From Gammaproteobacteria bacterium (GTDB taxonomy: Bacteria; Pseudomonadota; Gammaproteobacteria; Pseudomonadales; UBA5518): a DNA stretch of 64,000 nt. The translations under genes were made by a program, and so were the position numbers. Numbering within the stretch: position 1 is the first letter of the stretch; every line of letters starts with the position of its first letter. The notes below the pieces were generated by a model. That model saw only the letters and a program-made list of their open reading frames with translations, was not told where the DNA came from and searched no databases. The stretch covers positions 1-64,000 of the forward strand of contig JADKDK010000002.1 of NCBI GenBank assembly GCA_016718385.1. The letters run 5' to 3'. Positions 36,436 to 46,945 of the stretch are shown one piece after another.

Positions 36436-36873
36436 TCATGGCGGTCCCCGCGCCGATGTCTTCGACGCGCGGAGCGGCGCGAGCGTCTCGAACACCGCAA
36501 AGTGCCCTGCGCCGCGATACGGACAGGCGTTGCACTCGATGCGTGCCACCCGCTGCAGGAACTGCGCTAGCGAGTCGATCACTGCGGCATCGGGCGCCGG
36601 CGCATCGAGAGCCGCTCGCGCCAGCGCCAGGCGCCTCGCTTTGTGCGCTGGCGCGAGGCGTCCGTAGTGCCGGATGCGCTTGAATCCCGTCGGCTGCACA
36701 TGGATGAGGAATCGCTTGATGAACTCGTCTCCCGCCAGACGCACTGCGCGTTTCCTGCCGCTCGTCGCATCGGCCTGCACCCGGAACACCACCTCATCTG
36801 CGGGCCAACGGCTACGCGCACGGAAACGTGCCATGCGCGACTCGTACTGTCGCAGGGCAGTGTTACGCGGCAC
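36436..36873 (-). pseudogene. IS91-family transposase, C-terminal fragment
   Basis: The reading frame encodes the end of an IS91-type (HUH, Y2) transposase: RLAGDEFIKRFLIHVQPTGF then KRIRHYGRLAP, and ECNACPYRGAGHF near the end. The catalytic Tyr/HUH region and zinc-binding N-terminus are missing. The ATG at its beginning is likely fortuitous; the first ~45 residues only partly fit the family. It overlaps the antitoxin stop by 11 bases. Confidence 0.75.
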
Positions 36874-37120
36874 TCTCCCGGTCGATGTCCCACGACGGGA
36901 ACACCAGCACCGCCGGATGGCAGCGCAGTGCGCGTGCCAGGATCTTTGCGCGCTCGACCCCGAGGTTCACGCGATCGCGCTCGATGGCGGAAATCGTGGA
37001 CTGGGGGATTCCGGTGAGCTCGGCGAGCTGGTTCTGACTGAGCTCCTGGAGCTCTCTCATGATTCGAACCGAATCACCGACCGATACGCTGACGCGTTGC
37101 CTGGACTTCTGCATTTTCAT
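36863..37120 (-). CDS. XRE-family antitoxin
   Basis: An 85-residue protein with a Cro/CI helix-turn-helix (LSQNQLAELTGIPQSTISAIE, about 28-48). It follows the RelE-like toxin gene after 3 bases on the same strand. Such antitoxins neutralise the toxin and repress the operon. Toxin-first order is as in higBA. Confidence 0.85.
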   Translation of the reverse strand: MKMQKSRQRVSVSVGDSVRIMRELQELSQNQLAELTGIPQSTISAIERDRVNLGVERAKILARALRCHPAVLVFPSWDIDRESAA

Positions 37121-37123
37121 GCG

Positions 37124-37405
37124 TCATTTCCTTCGACAATCATGGGCGCTGACCCTCACCACCTGTACGCAGACCGTGTCCCGTACGATCTGGTAGATCA
37201 CGTGATACTGCTGGTTCAGCCTCGATGACCTGTGCCCATCCCATTCGCCGGCGAGCGCTTCATCGTTGAAGCCCCGAATCCTCCGAAGACCGGCCGGGCC
37301 GGATACTCGTACAACGTCCTTCCACTTCTCGTAGCGTTTGAGTATCTCCAACGGCAACGCATCGAGTTGCTTCGCGGCGGTCCGGGTCTCGTAGACTTCC
37401 CACAT
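37124..37405 (-). CDS. RelE/ParE-superfamily (HigB-like) toxin
   Basis: A 93-residue protein with the RelE-fold sequence order: N-terminal helices (TAAKQLDALPLEILKRYEKW), then GLRRIRGFNDEALAGEWDGH and RSSRLNQQYHVIYQI, the strand with basic residues typical of ribosome-dependent mRNA interferases of the HigB type. It is first in a toxin-antitoxin pair. Upstream, at 37412-37440 on the minus strand, is an AT-rich segment with TTGACA, probably promoter and operator, but the -10 cannot be placed. Confidence 0.85.
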   Translation of the reverse strand: MWEVYETRTAAKQLDALPLEILKRYEKWKDVVRVSGPAGLRRIRGFNDEALAGEWDGHRSSRLNQQYHVIYQIVRDTVCVQVVRVSAHDCRRK

Positions 37406-37461
37406 GCGTCCAAGGCATATATCTTTTATGGTATGTCAAGGGTCGTTGCGGGCGCCCAACG

Positions 37462-37486
37462 AAAAATCCCCGGGCAAGCCGGGGAT
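37462..37486 (-). terminator. Rho-independent terminator after acnB
   Basis: On the minus strand ATCCCCGG-CTTGC-CCGGGGAT is followed by TTTTT. It lies about 120 bases past the acnB stop, beyond the repeat pair, and also separates acnB from the toxin-antitoxin operon. Confidence 0.8.
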
Positions 37487-37531
37487 CTTCGGTTGGTCGC
37501 GGGCGTGGCCCGCAACTACGGAGGCAGGAAT

Positions 37532-37595
37532 TGTCCGGATGAATCCGGACCCACGGTCCAGGGTCAGGCAATGTCCGGATGAATCCGGACCCACG
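37532..37595. repeat. Two direct REP-like palindromic units
   Basis: TGTCCGGATGAATCCGGACC plus CACG occurs at 37532-37555 and again at 37572-37595, a 40-base period. Each contains the palindrome GTCCGGAT-GA-ATCCGGAC. Related units (GTCNGCAT-NN-ATGCNGAC followed by CCAC) occur at 731-803, 47830-47965 and 61974-61996. Confidence 0.8.
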
Positions 37596-37603
37596 ATCGG
37601 GGA

Positions 37604-40225
37604 TCAGGCCATCGATACCTCGGTGATCTCGACCGCCGCGATGCGCTTGCCTTCCTCGGCGCCCTGCTTGAAGGACTCGATCTGGTCGAAGTTCATGTAG
37701 CGGTAGATCTCGCTCGCCATGGCGTCGAGCTTCTGCGCGTACTCCATGTACTCCGCCACGGTCGGCAGGCGCCCGAGGATCGCGCCCACCGCGGCCAGCT
37801 CCGCGGAGGTGAGGTACACGTTGGCGCCTTCGCCGAGGCGGTTCGGGAAGTTGCGCGTCGAGGTCGAGAGCACGGTGGAGTTCGGCGCCACGCGTGCCTG
37901 GTTGCCCATGCACAACGAACAGCCGGGCATCTCGGTGCGCGCGCCCACGCGGCCGTAGATGTTGTAGTAGCCTTCCTGCATCAGCGTGTGCTCGTCCATG
38001 CGCGTGGGCGGCGCGATCCACATGCGCGTCGGGATGCTGCCCTTGAACTTCTCCAGCAGCTTGCCCGCGGCGCGGTAGTGGCCGATGTTGGTCATGCACG
38101 AGCCGATGAACACCTCGTCGACCTTGTCGCCGGCCACCTGCGACAGCAGGCGCGCGTCGTCGGGGTCGTTCGGGGCGCAGACCACGGGTTCCTTCACGTC
38201 GGCCAGATCGATCTCGATCACCGCGGCGTACTCGGCGTCCTGGTCGGCCGCCAGCAAGGTGGGCTTGGCCAGCCACTCCTCCATCTTCGCGGCGCGGCGC
38301 TCCAGCGTGCGGCGGTCGCCGTAGCCTTCGGCGATCATCCAGCGCAGCAGCGTGATGTTCGAGCGCAGGTACTCGGCGATCGTCTCCTCGGTCATCTTGA
38401 TCGTGCAGCCGGCGGCGGAGCGCTCGGCGGAGGCGTCCGAGAGCTCGAAGGCCTGCTCGACGGTCAGGGTGTCGAGGCCCTCGATCTCGAGGATGCGGCC
38501 CGAGAAGATGTTCTTCTTGCCCTTCTTTTCCACGGTCAGCAGGCCCTGCTGGATCGCGTAGTAGGGGATGGCGTGCACCAGGTCGCGCAGCGTGATGCCG
38601 GGCTGCATCTTGCCCTTGAAGCGCACCAGCACGGATTCGGGCATGTCGAGCGGCATCACGCCGGTGGCGGCCGCGAACGCCACCAGGCCGGAGCCGGCGG
38701 GGAAGGAGATGCCCATCGGGAAGCGCGTGTGCGAGTCGCCGCCGGTGCCCACGGTATCGGGCAGCAGCATGCGGTTCAGCCAGCTGTGGATGATGCCGTC
38801 ACCGGGGCGCAGCGAGACGCCGCCGCGCGTCATGATGAAGTCGGGCAGGGTGTGCTGGGTCTCGATGTCCACGGGCTTCGGGTAGGCCGCGGTGTGGCAG
38901 AAGCTCTGCATCACCAGGTCCGCCGAGAAGCCGAGGCACGCGAGATCCTTCAGTTCGTCGCGCGTCATCGGGCCGGTGGTGTCCTGCGAGCCCACGGTGG
39001 TCATGTGCGGCTCGCAGTAGGTGCCGGGGCGGATGCCCGCCACGCCGCAGGCGCGGCCGACCATCTTTTGCGCCAGCGTGTAGCCCTTGCCGGTGTCGGC
39101 GGGCTGCGCGGGCACGCGGAACAGCGTGGAGGGCGCAAGGCCGAGTGACTCGCGCGCCTTCTTGGTGAGGCCGCGACCCACGATCAGGTTGATGCGACCG
39201 CCCGCGCGCACTTCGTCCAGCAGCACGTCGGACTTCAGTTCGAAGCGCGACAGTTCCTCGCCGGTGGTGGCGTTTTTGATCACGCCGTCGTAGGGGCGGA
39301 TCTCGATCACGTCGCCCATGTTCAGGCGATCCACCGGCGCCTCGAATACCAGCGCGCCCGCGTCTTCCATCGTGTTGTAGAAGATCGGGGCCACCTTGCC
39401 GCCGATGCAGACACCGCCCGAGCGCTTGTTGGGCACGCCGGGCATGTCGTCGCCGAAGAACCACAGCACCGAGTTGGTGGCCGACTTGCGGCTCGAACCG
39501 GTACCCACCACGTCGCCGACGAAGGCGATCGGGTTGCCCAGCTTCTTGAGTTGCTCGATTTTCTTGATAGGCCCGATCGCGCCGTGCTCGTCGGGCTCCA
39601 GGCCATCGCGGCGCATCTTGAACATCGCCAGCGCGTGCAGCGGGATGTCGGGGCGGCTCCACGCATCCGGCGCCGGGGAGAGGTCATCGGTGTTGATCTC
39701 GCCGCTCACCTTGAACACGGTGTTCTTTATGGATTCGGGCACGGCGGGGCGGGTGGTGAACCACTCGCCCTCGGCCCAGGACTTCATCACCGCCGTGGCG
39801 TGCGCGTTGCCGGCCCGGTGCTTCTCCTCCACGTCGTGGAAGGCATCGAACATTAGCAGCGTGCCCTCGAGCTGCTCGGCGGCCAGGGCGCCCAGTTCGG
39901 CGTCGTCCAGCGCGTTCACCAGCGTCTCGATGTTGTAGCCGCCCAGCATGTTGCCCAGCAGTTCGATCGCGTGCTTGCGGTCGATCAGCGGCGATCTGGC
40001 ATCGCCTTTCACGATCGCGCTGAGGAAGGCCGCCTTCACGTAGGCGGCCTCGTCCACGCCCGGCGGCACGCGGTTGGTGATCAGGTCGACGAGGAAGGCC
40101 TCTTCGCCGGCGGGCGGGTTCTTCAGCAGCTCCACGAGCTGCGCGGTCCACTCCGCGCTGAGCGGCTTGGGCACGATGCCCTGGGCGGCGCGTTCTTGGA
40201 CATGGCTGCGATAGGCTTCGAGCAC
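37604..40225 (-). CDS. acnB: Aconitate hydratase B
   Basis: TCA-cycle aconitase, also acting on 2-methyl-cis-aconitate in many bacteria. It has 873 residues (E. coli 865). The HEAT-like N-terminal domain begins VLEAYRSHVQERAAQGIVPK. Fe-S ligands lie in IGSCMTNIGHYRA and GCSLCMGNQA. GTG at 40225 with GAGGAGT upstream is the family start; a longer frame to 40366 has no similarity. Single-gene transcription unit with its own promoter and terminator. Confidence 0.96.
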   Translation of the reverse strand: MLEAYRSHVQERAAQGIVPKPLSAEWTAQLVELLKNPPAGEEAFLVDLITNRVPPGVDEAAYVKAAFLSAIVKGDARSPLIDRKHAIELLGNMLGGYNIETLVNALDDAELGALAAEQLEGTLLMFDAFHDVEEKHRAGNAHATAVMKSWAEGEWFTTRPAVPESIKNTVFKVSGEINTDDLSPAPDAWSRPDIPLHALAMFKMRRDGLEPDEHGAIGPIKKIEQLKKLGNPIAFVGDVVGTGSSRKSATNSVLWFFGDDMPGVPNKRSGGVCIGGKVAPIFYNTMEDAGALVFEAPVDRLNMGDVIEIRPYDGVIKNATTGEELSRFELKSDVLLDEVRAGGRINLIVGRGLTKKARESLGLAPSTLFRVPAQPADTGKGYTLAQKMVGRACGVAGIRPGTYCEPHMTTVGSQDTTGPMTRDELKDLACLGFSADLVMQSFCHTAAYPKPVDIETQHTLPDFIMTRGGVSLRPGDGIIHSWLNRMLLPDTVGTGGDSHTRFPMGISFPAGSGLVAFAAATGVMPLDMPESVLVRFKGKMQPGITLRDLVHAIPYYAIQQGLLTVEKKGKKNIFSGRILEIEGLDTLTVEQAFELSDASAERSAAGCTIKMTEETIAEYLRSNITLLRWMIAEGYGDRRTLERRAAKMEEWLAKPTLLAADQDAEYAAVIEIDLADVKEPVVCAPNDPDDARLLSQVAGDKVDEVFIGSCMTNIGHYRAAGKLLEKFKGSIPTRMWIAPPTRMDEHTLMQEGYYNIYGRVGARTEMPGCSLCMGNQARVAPNSTVLSTSTRNFPNRLGEGANVYLTSAELAAVGAILGRLPTVAEYMEYAQKLDAMASEIYRYMNFDQIESFKQGAEEGKRIAAVEITEVSMA

Positions 40226-40298
40226 GGCGGGACTCCTCGATGGGTTCAACGGGACCGGCGCGTGCGCATCGGGGCGCGCGTGCCGCAAAGAGGGCGGC

Positions 40299-40327
40299 AG
40301 TATAGAGGATGCGGGGGGCGCTGTTAA
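40299..40327 (-). promoter_or_regulatory. Sigma-70 promoter of acnB
   Basis: On the minus strand TTAACA (40327-40322) and TATACT (40304-40299) are 17 bases apart, about 75 bases before the acnB GTG. Confidence 0.6.
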
Positions 40328-40404
40328 TTCGCCCATGCCCGGTATAAGGTTCGGAAATGGCTGCACCAGTGGGGTGCGGTGGCAACCAGGGGGGGAAGGA
40401 GACG

Positions 40405-41058
40405 ATGTTGAAGCTGCACGGTTTCGCGGTGAGCAACTATTTCAATATGGTCCGCATGGCCTTGATGGAGAAGGGCGCGCCTTTCGAGATCATCGAGACC
40501 TACCCCAGCCAGGAAGCGGCGTTCCTCTCGCGCAGCCCGGTGGGCAAGGTGCCCTGCCTGGAGACCGCGCAGGGCTTCCTCAGCGAGACCAGCGTGATGC
40601 TCGACTACCTCGAGGAGGTGCTGCCGACGCCCGCGTTCTACCCCGCGGACCCGTTCAGGCGCGCGCAGGTGCGCCAGGCCATCGCGATGATGGAGCTCTA
40701 CATCGAGCTGCCCGCGCGCCGCCTGTATCCGGGCGTGTTCTTTGGCGGCAGCAACAGCGAGGCCACCGTGGCCGAGGTCGAGCCGGTGCTGCGCAAGGGC
40801 ATGGCGGGCCTGAAGGCCCTGCTGCAATGCAGCCCCTTCGTGATGGGAGAGCAGATGACCCACGCGGACTTCTTTGCGACCTTCACCTTCAGCCTGGCCG
40901 GCAACGTGGCGCGCAAGGTCTACAACTGGGATCTCGTGGCCGAGGTGCCCGGGCTGGGCGAGACGCTGGCGCGGCTCAATGCCCGGGATTCGGTCCAGGT
41001 CTGCAACGCCGACATGAAGGCCGCGATGGCCGCCTTCCAGGCGCGGATGAAGCCGTAG
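40405..41058 (+). CDS. Glutathione S-transferase family protein
   Basis: A 217-residue protein. Thioredoxin-like N-domain (SNYFNMVRMALMEKGAPFEI, then VGKVPCLETAQGFLSETSVM with the cis-Pro and SETSVM glutathione contact), then an all-helical C-domain. GGAAGGA precedes the ATG at 40405. Divergent from acnB. Substrate unknown. Its TAG stop is the TAG of a REP-like repeat. Confidence 0.85.
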   Translation: MLKLHGFAVSNYFNMVRMALMEKGAPFEIIETYPSQEAAFLSRSPVGKVPCLETAQGFLSETSVMLDYLEEVLPTPAFYPADPFRRAQVRQAIAMMELYIELPARRLYPGVFFGGSNSEATVAEVEPVLRKGMAGLKALLQCSPFVMGEQMTHADFFATFTFSLAGNVARKVYNWDLVAEVPGLGETLARLNARDSVQVCNADMKAAMAAFQARMKP

Positions 41059-41134
41059 GTCCGGCTTCAGCCGGACGATTTCCGGGGGGGGGGGCTGGCC
41101 TGGCCCCCCCCCGTGGGGAAAAAACCGGACCCAC
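41056..41134. repeat. REP-like unit and G/C homopolymer hairpin
   Basis: GTAGGTCCGGCTTCAGCCGG plus AC opens the repeat; a matching CCGGACCCACGG ends it. Between them are 11 consecutive G (41084-41094) and 9 consecutive C (41104-41112) around CTGGCCTGG, a very GC-rich hairpin. The exact run lengths may be sequencing errors. It lies between convergent GST and ppiB genes. Confidence 0.7.
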
Positions 41135-41140
41135 GGGGGC

Positions 41141-41632
41141 TCAGTCGACCGTCACGCGCTCGATCGTGACGGCTTCCTTCGGCACGTCCTGGTGGAAGCC
41201 CTTGCTGCCGGTGGCGACGGCCTTGATCTTCTCGACCACGTCCATGCCCGCGGTCACGCGGCCGAACACCGCGTAGCCCCAGCCCTGCGCCGTGGGGGCG
41301 GTGTGGTCGAGGAAGCCGTTGTCGGACACGTTGATGAAGAACTGCGCGGTGGCCGAGTGCGGGTCGTTGGTGCGGGCCATCGCGACGGTGCCGGTCTTGT
41401 TCTTCAGGCCGTTGTTGGCCTCGTTGTCGACCGGGGCACGGGTCTGCTTCTGAGCCATGTCGGCCGTCATGCCGCCGCCCTGGATCATGAAATTGTTGAT
41501 CACGCGGTGGAAGATCGTGCCGTCGTAGAAGCCATCGCGCGCGTACTGCAGGAAGTTGGCGACCGTCTTCGGCGCCTTTTCAGCGTCGAGTTCGAGGCTA
41601 ATGTCGCCCATGGAGGTGTGGAGAGTGACCAT
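41141..41632 (-). CDS. ppiB: Peptidyl-prolyl cis-trans isomerase B (cyclophilin)
   Basis: A 163-residue cytoplasmic cyclophilin. FHRVINNFMIQGGGM and AMARTNDPHSATAQFFINV hold the active-site Arg, Phe, Met and Gln residues. It is divergent from glnS, as in pseudomonads. A very long minus-strand frame continues through glnS and cysS; that extension is a shadow. Confidence 0.95.
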   Translation of the reverse strand: MVTLHTSMGDISLELDAEKAPKTVANFLQYARDGFYDGTIFHRVINNFMIQGGGMTADMAQKQTRAPVDNEANNGLKNKTGTVAMARTNDPHSATAQFFINVSDNGFLDHTAPTAQGWGYAVFGRVTAGMDVVEKIKAVATGSKGFHQDVPKEAVTIERVTVD

Positions 41633-41683
41633 CTGGATATCCCGTGTGCGTGAAAAAATGAGGCGGCATTGTAAAGGGTTTTG

Positions 41684-41712
41684 TTGGTTGGACCTACCCC
41701 GGCGGCTATACT
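41684..41712 (+). promoter_or_regulatory. Sigma-70 promoter of glnS-cysS
   Basis: TTGGTT (41684-41689) and TATACT (41707-41712) are spaced by 17 bases, 34 bases upstream of the glnS ATG. Confidence 0.6.
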
Positions 41713-41746
41713 TGCCCGCTTGATTTTCCCGCGATCCGATACCCCG

Positions 41747-43420
41747 ATGACAGACGCCCCCAAACCCTCGAACTTCCTGCGCACGATCATCCGCGACGAC
41801 CTGGCGGCGGGCCGCGTGAGCGGGGTCGTCACGCGTTTCCCGCCGGAGCCCAACGGCTACCTGCACATCGGGCACGCCAAGTCGATCTGCGTGAACTTCG
41901 GGCTGGCGCAGGAGTTCGGCGGTGTCTGCAATCTGCGCTTCGACGACACCAACCCCTCCACCGAGGACGTCGAGTACGTAGATTCGATCATCCGCGACGT
42001 GTCCTGGCTGGGTTACGCCTGGGACGGCGAGGTGCGCTACGCCAGCGATTACTTCGAGACGCTCTACGGCTGGGCGCAGCACCTGGTGCGCGAGGGGCTG
42101 GCCTACGTCTGCGAGCTGGGGCCCGAGGACATGCGCCAGTATCGCGGCACGCTGACCGAGCCCGGGCGCAACAGCCCGTGGCGCGAGCGCCCGGCCCCCG
42201 AGAGCCTGGAACTGCTCGCGCGGATGCGCCAGGGCGCCATCGAGGAAGGCCGCATGACGCTGCGCGCCCGCATCGACATGGGCTCGCCCAACCTGAACCT
42301 GCGCGACCCGGTGCTCTACCGCGTGAAGCACGCGCACCATCACCGCACCGGCAACGCCTGGCACATCTACCCGTCCTATGACTTCGCGCACGGGCAGGAG
42401 GACGCCATCGAGCACGTGACGCACTCGATCTGCACGCTGGAGTTCGAGGATCACCGCCCGCTGTACGAGTGGTTCATCGCGAACCTGCCGGTGCCGAGTC
42501 GTCCGCGCCAGTACGAATTCGCGCGCCTGAACCTGAGTTACACCATCACCAGCAAGCGCAAGCTGCGCCAGCTGGTCGAGGAAGGGCACGTGCAGGGCTG
42601 GGACGATCCGCGCATGCCGACGATCTCGGGCCTGCGTCGGCGCGGCGTCAGCCCGGGGTCGATCCGCGACTTCGTCGAGCGCACCGGCGTGAGCCGCTCC
42701 GACGGCCTGGTCGATCTCGGCATGTTCGAGTACTGCATCCGCGACGACCTCGACAAGAACGCCCCGCGCGCGATGTGCGTGCTGCGTCCGCTCAAGGTCA
42801 CGCTCACGAATTATCCCGAAGGGCAGCACAACGAGCTGCTGGTGATGGCGCATCCGCAGCGCCTCGATCTCGGCCAGCGCGTGCTGCCGTTCTCGCGCGA
42901 GCTGTGGATCGATCGCGAGGACTTCCGCATGGAGGCCTCGAAGGACTACAAGCGCCTGGTGCTGGGTGCCGAGGTCAGGCTGCGCAATGCCTACGTGATC
43001 CGCGCCGATGAGGTGGTGCGCGATGCCGCGGGCGAGATCGTCGAGCTGCGCTGCAGCTACGACCCGGATACGCTCGGCAAGAACCCCGCCGACGGGCGCA
43101 AGGTCAAGGGCGTGATCCACTGGGTCGAGGCCAGCCGGGCGCTCGATTGCGAGGTGAGGCTCTACGACCGGCTGTTCCGCGACGCGCAGCCCGATGCGGG
43201 CGAGCGCAATTTCCTCGACAACCTGAACCCCGACAGCCTGCAGGTCCTCGCCGGCTGCAAGGCCGAGCGCAGCCTCGCCGACGCAGCGCTGGGCCAGACC
43301 TTCCAGTTCGAGCGCGAGGGTTATTTCTGCCGCGATCCGGAGCCCGCCGCAAACGGGCAGGTGGTGTTCAACAGGACCATCGGGCTGCGCGACGTGTGGT
43401 CCGAGGCGGGGAAGGGCTGA
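41747..43420 (+). CDS. glnS: Glutaminyl-tRNA synthetase
   Basis: Class I synthetase charging tRNA-Gln. It has 557 residues. HIGHAKS and the KMSKS-equivalent TITSKRKL are present, with RFDDTNPSTED between and the two beta-barrel anticodon domains at the end. Start MTDAPKPSNFLRTII is family-like. cysS follows after three bases. Confidence 0.97.
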   Translation: MTDAPKPSNFLRTIIRDDLAAGRVSGVVTRFPPEPNGYLHIGHAKSICVNFGLAQEFGGVCNLRFDDTNPSTEDVEYVDSIIRDVSWLGYAWDGEVRYASDYFETLYGWAQHLVREGLAYVCELGPEDMRQYRGTLTEPGRNSPWRERPAPESLELLARMRQGAIEEGRMTLRARIDMGSPNLNLRDPVLYRVKHAHHHRTGNAWHIYPSYDFAHGQEDAIEHVTHSICTLEFEDHRPLYEWFIANLPVPSRPRQYEFARLNLSYTITSKRKLRQLVEEGHVQGWDDPRMPTISGLRRRGVSPGSIRDFVERTGVSRSDGLVDLGMFEYCIRDDLDKNAPRAMCVLRPLKVTLTNYPEGQHNELLVMAHPQRLDLGQRVLPFSRELWIDREDFRMEASKDYKRLVLGAEVRLRNAYVIRADEVVRDAAGEIVELRCSYDPDTLGKNPADGRKVKGVIHWVEASRALDCEVRLYDRLFRDAQPDAGERNFLDNLNPDSLQVLAGCKAERSLADAALGQTFQFEREGYFCRDPEPAANGQVVFNRTIGLRDVWSEAGKG

Positions 43421-43423
43421 GTC

Positions 43424-45316
<1,893 letters not shown>

Positions 45317-46141
45317 TCACGCGCCCCCCCACCCTGGCGGGGGGCCCCGCGCGGACGGGGCCGCACATCCTCCAGGTAACCCTCCTTCACTACCCCCCGC
45401 CCCGGCCCCCCTAACCCCCACCCGAATCGGCGATATCGACAGGCGGTTGGCGAGATCCGTCTGCGCCAGCAACTCGCGGTACCACACCAGGTAGCCCGCG
45501 TCGCTGGGGTGCAAACCATCCGCTGCGGTCAGATGCGGATCCGCCGCGAAGGGATCCGTTTCGGGCTCCAGAAACAGGTTCACGTAGGCAACCTGATGAC
45601 GCTTGGCCGCGGCGCGAACCAGATCGTGCAGGGTGCGCGAGCGCGAAGTCATCAGCCACGAGACCGGCGGCACGAAGAACCGCGCATTGCCCACGTTGCC
45701 GGCTGGCATCAGCACCACGTACGTGGCGCGGGCGCTGGCCATCGACGCCACGCGGTCGATGTCGGTGCGCACCGCATCGAGCGCGCGCATGCGGGTGACG
45801 TCGTTGCCTCCGGCCAGCACCAGGATCACGTCGTGGCGCTCCTCGCCCGCCAGCTGCTGCACGACGTCGGCAAAGGTGGCGCCGTCGCGGGAGCGGTTGT
45901 CGATGTGCAGGCGTGGGTGGTCGCGCGCGATCAACCCGGCCAGGCTGTCCCGCGCCGAGCTGGCGCCGGTGCCCACCCCGGTGCTGTCGCCCACGATCAG
46001 CAAGCGTTGCACGGCCCCGGGCGGTGCCTGTTGCAGCGGCTCGCTGCGCTGCGACAAGGCCACGGCTTCGCCGATGCGCGAGGCCGTGCAACCGGACGTG
46101 GCAAGCAGCGTCGCGGCAACCGCTCCTCGCAGGAGCAGCAC
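45317..46141 (-). CDS. SGNH-hydrolase lipoprotein, 3' end uncertain
   Basis: Esterase-type SGNH fold: LIVGDSTGVGTGAS (nucleophile Ser), VLVLAGGNDVTRM (block III Asn) and DGLHPSDAGYLVW (Asp/His). An N-terminal lipobox LLATSGC suggests a lipoprotein from the GTG at 46141. An ATG at 46209 would fit the ribosome site after the DUF3833 gene but is one C out of frame, so a longer start may be hidden by an indel. The credible protein ends near 45430; the last ~37 residues enter corrupted sequence. Confidence 0.7.
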   Translation of the reverse strand: MLLLRGAVAATLLATSGCTASRIGEAVALSQRSEPLQQAPPGAVQRLLIVGDSTGVGTGASSARDSLAGLIARDHPRLHIDNRSRDGATFADVVQQLAGEERHDVILVLAGGNDVTRMRALDAVRTDIDRVASMASARATYVVLMPAGNVGNARFFVPPVSWLMTSRSRTLHDLVRAAAKRHQVAYVNLFLEPETDPFAADPHLTAADGLHPSDAGYLVWYRELLAQTDLANRLSISPIRVGVRGAGAGGSEGGLPGGCAAPSARGPPPGWGGA

Positions 46142-46214
46142 GAAGCGGCGTCGTTGTGTGGCGATCGTGCCGCCGGGAAGGAGACGCTTCAGGAATTCTT
46201 GCGGGGGGCGACGT

Positions 46215-46748
46215 TCATGGCGCCTGCTCGATGACGAGTTCCACCGAGGCAACGCGCACACCCCATTTTCCGACCGACGCGTGGTTCAGGACGCGCCCGT
46301 CGGCGGTCTTCACCATCACGTCCCGGAAACGCACCTTCATGCCGGGCTCGCCGTTTTCGCCCGGCAGGCGCACATCGTATTCGAGGCGAAAGGCCGGGCC
46401 GTCCTGCCAGCCTCGCGCCGCTCCCACGAGATCTTCGCGCGTCCCGGTGTATTGTCCGTCTCCCGCGAGCCTCAGCACCCAGGTCTTGTGGTCGCGCTCT
46501 CCGTCGTCGTACTCGAAACGCTCCGTCAAAGTGAACGTGTCACCGGAGCGCACGCCTTCGAGATAGGCAGTGAAGCCGCGCCTGACGCCGTTGATCGCCG
46601 AGAACTCGCCCCGCGCGACGGTGGCGCCCTCGAGATCGCGCTCGATGACAAACGCCGAGGGGGCGGTCTCTTGCGGTAACCCGGGCGCTCGGGCGCAGCC
46701 GCCCAGCAGCAGCGACACGACGATGATCAGCAGGAACGGGCGGCGCAT
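46215..46748 (-). CDS. DUF3833-family lipoprotein
   Basis: A 177-residue protein with lipobox LLLGGCA after a short signal peptide. RDLEGATVARGEFSAINGVR and later KVRFRDVMVKTADGRVLNHA match the DUF3833 family, often encoded with lipid and cyclopropane-fatty-acid genes. GGAGG lies just upstream of the ATG. It heads a unit with the SGNH gene. Function unknown. Confidence 0.75.
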   Translation of the reverse strand: MRRPFLLIIVVSLLLGGCARAPGLPQETAPSAFVIERDLEGATVARGEFSAINGVRRGFTAYLEGVRSGDTFTLTERFEYDDGERDHKTWVLRLAGDGQYTGTREDLVGAARGWQDGPAFRLEYDVRLPGENGEPGMKVRFRDVMVKTADGRVLNHASVGKWGVRVASVELVIEQAP

Positions 46749-46945
46749 GGTGATCCTCCGGGTTACCCGGGTTCTACGCGAACCGTCGCGGGATGGACCA
46801 GCCGCGGGAGCCGCGCACCGCCCGTCGGCAGATGCCGATGCGGCGTGAATTATGCTGAAACGCCATGAAAATCACATATCGGCCTTGCATGAAGCGGGTT
46901 CTGTGCTCTTACTCAGGATAAGTTCATTCCCGAGAGCGCCTCGAC

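Noticed and set aside
36436..36873. Intact small gene next to the antitoxin
   Set aside because: The similarity is to the C-terminal end of IS91 transposases with the catalytic part missing, so it is a fragment.
37532..37595. Possible CRISPR array (two 24-base repeats with a 16-base spacer)
   Set aside because: Only two units, self-complementary, and the same unit is scattered through the window; it is a REP-like repeat.
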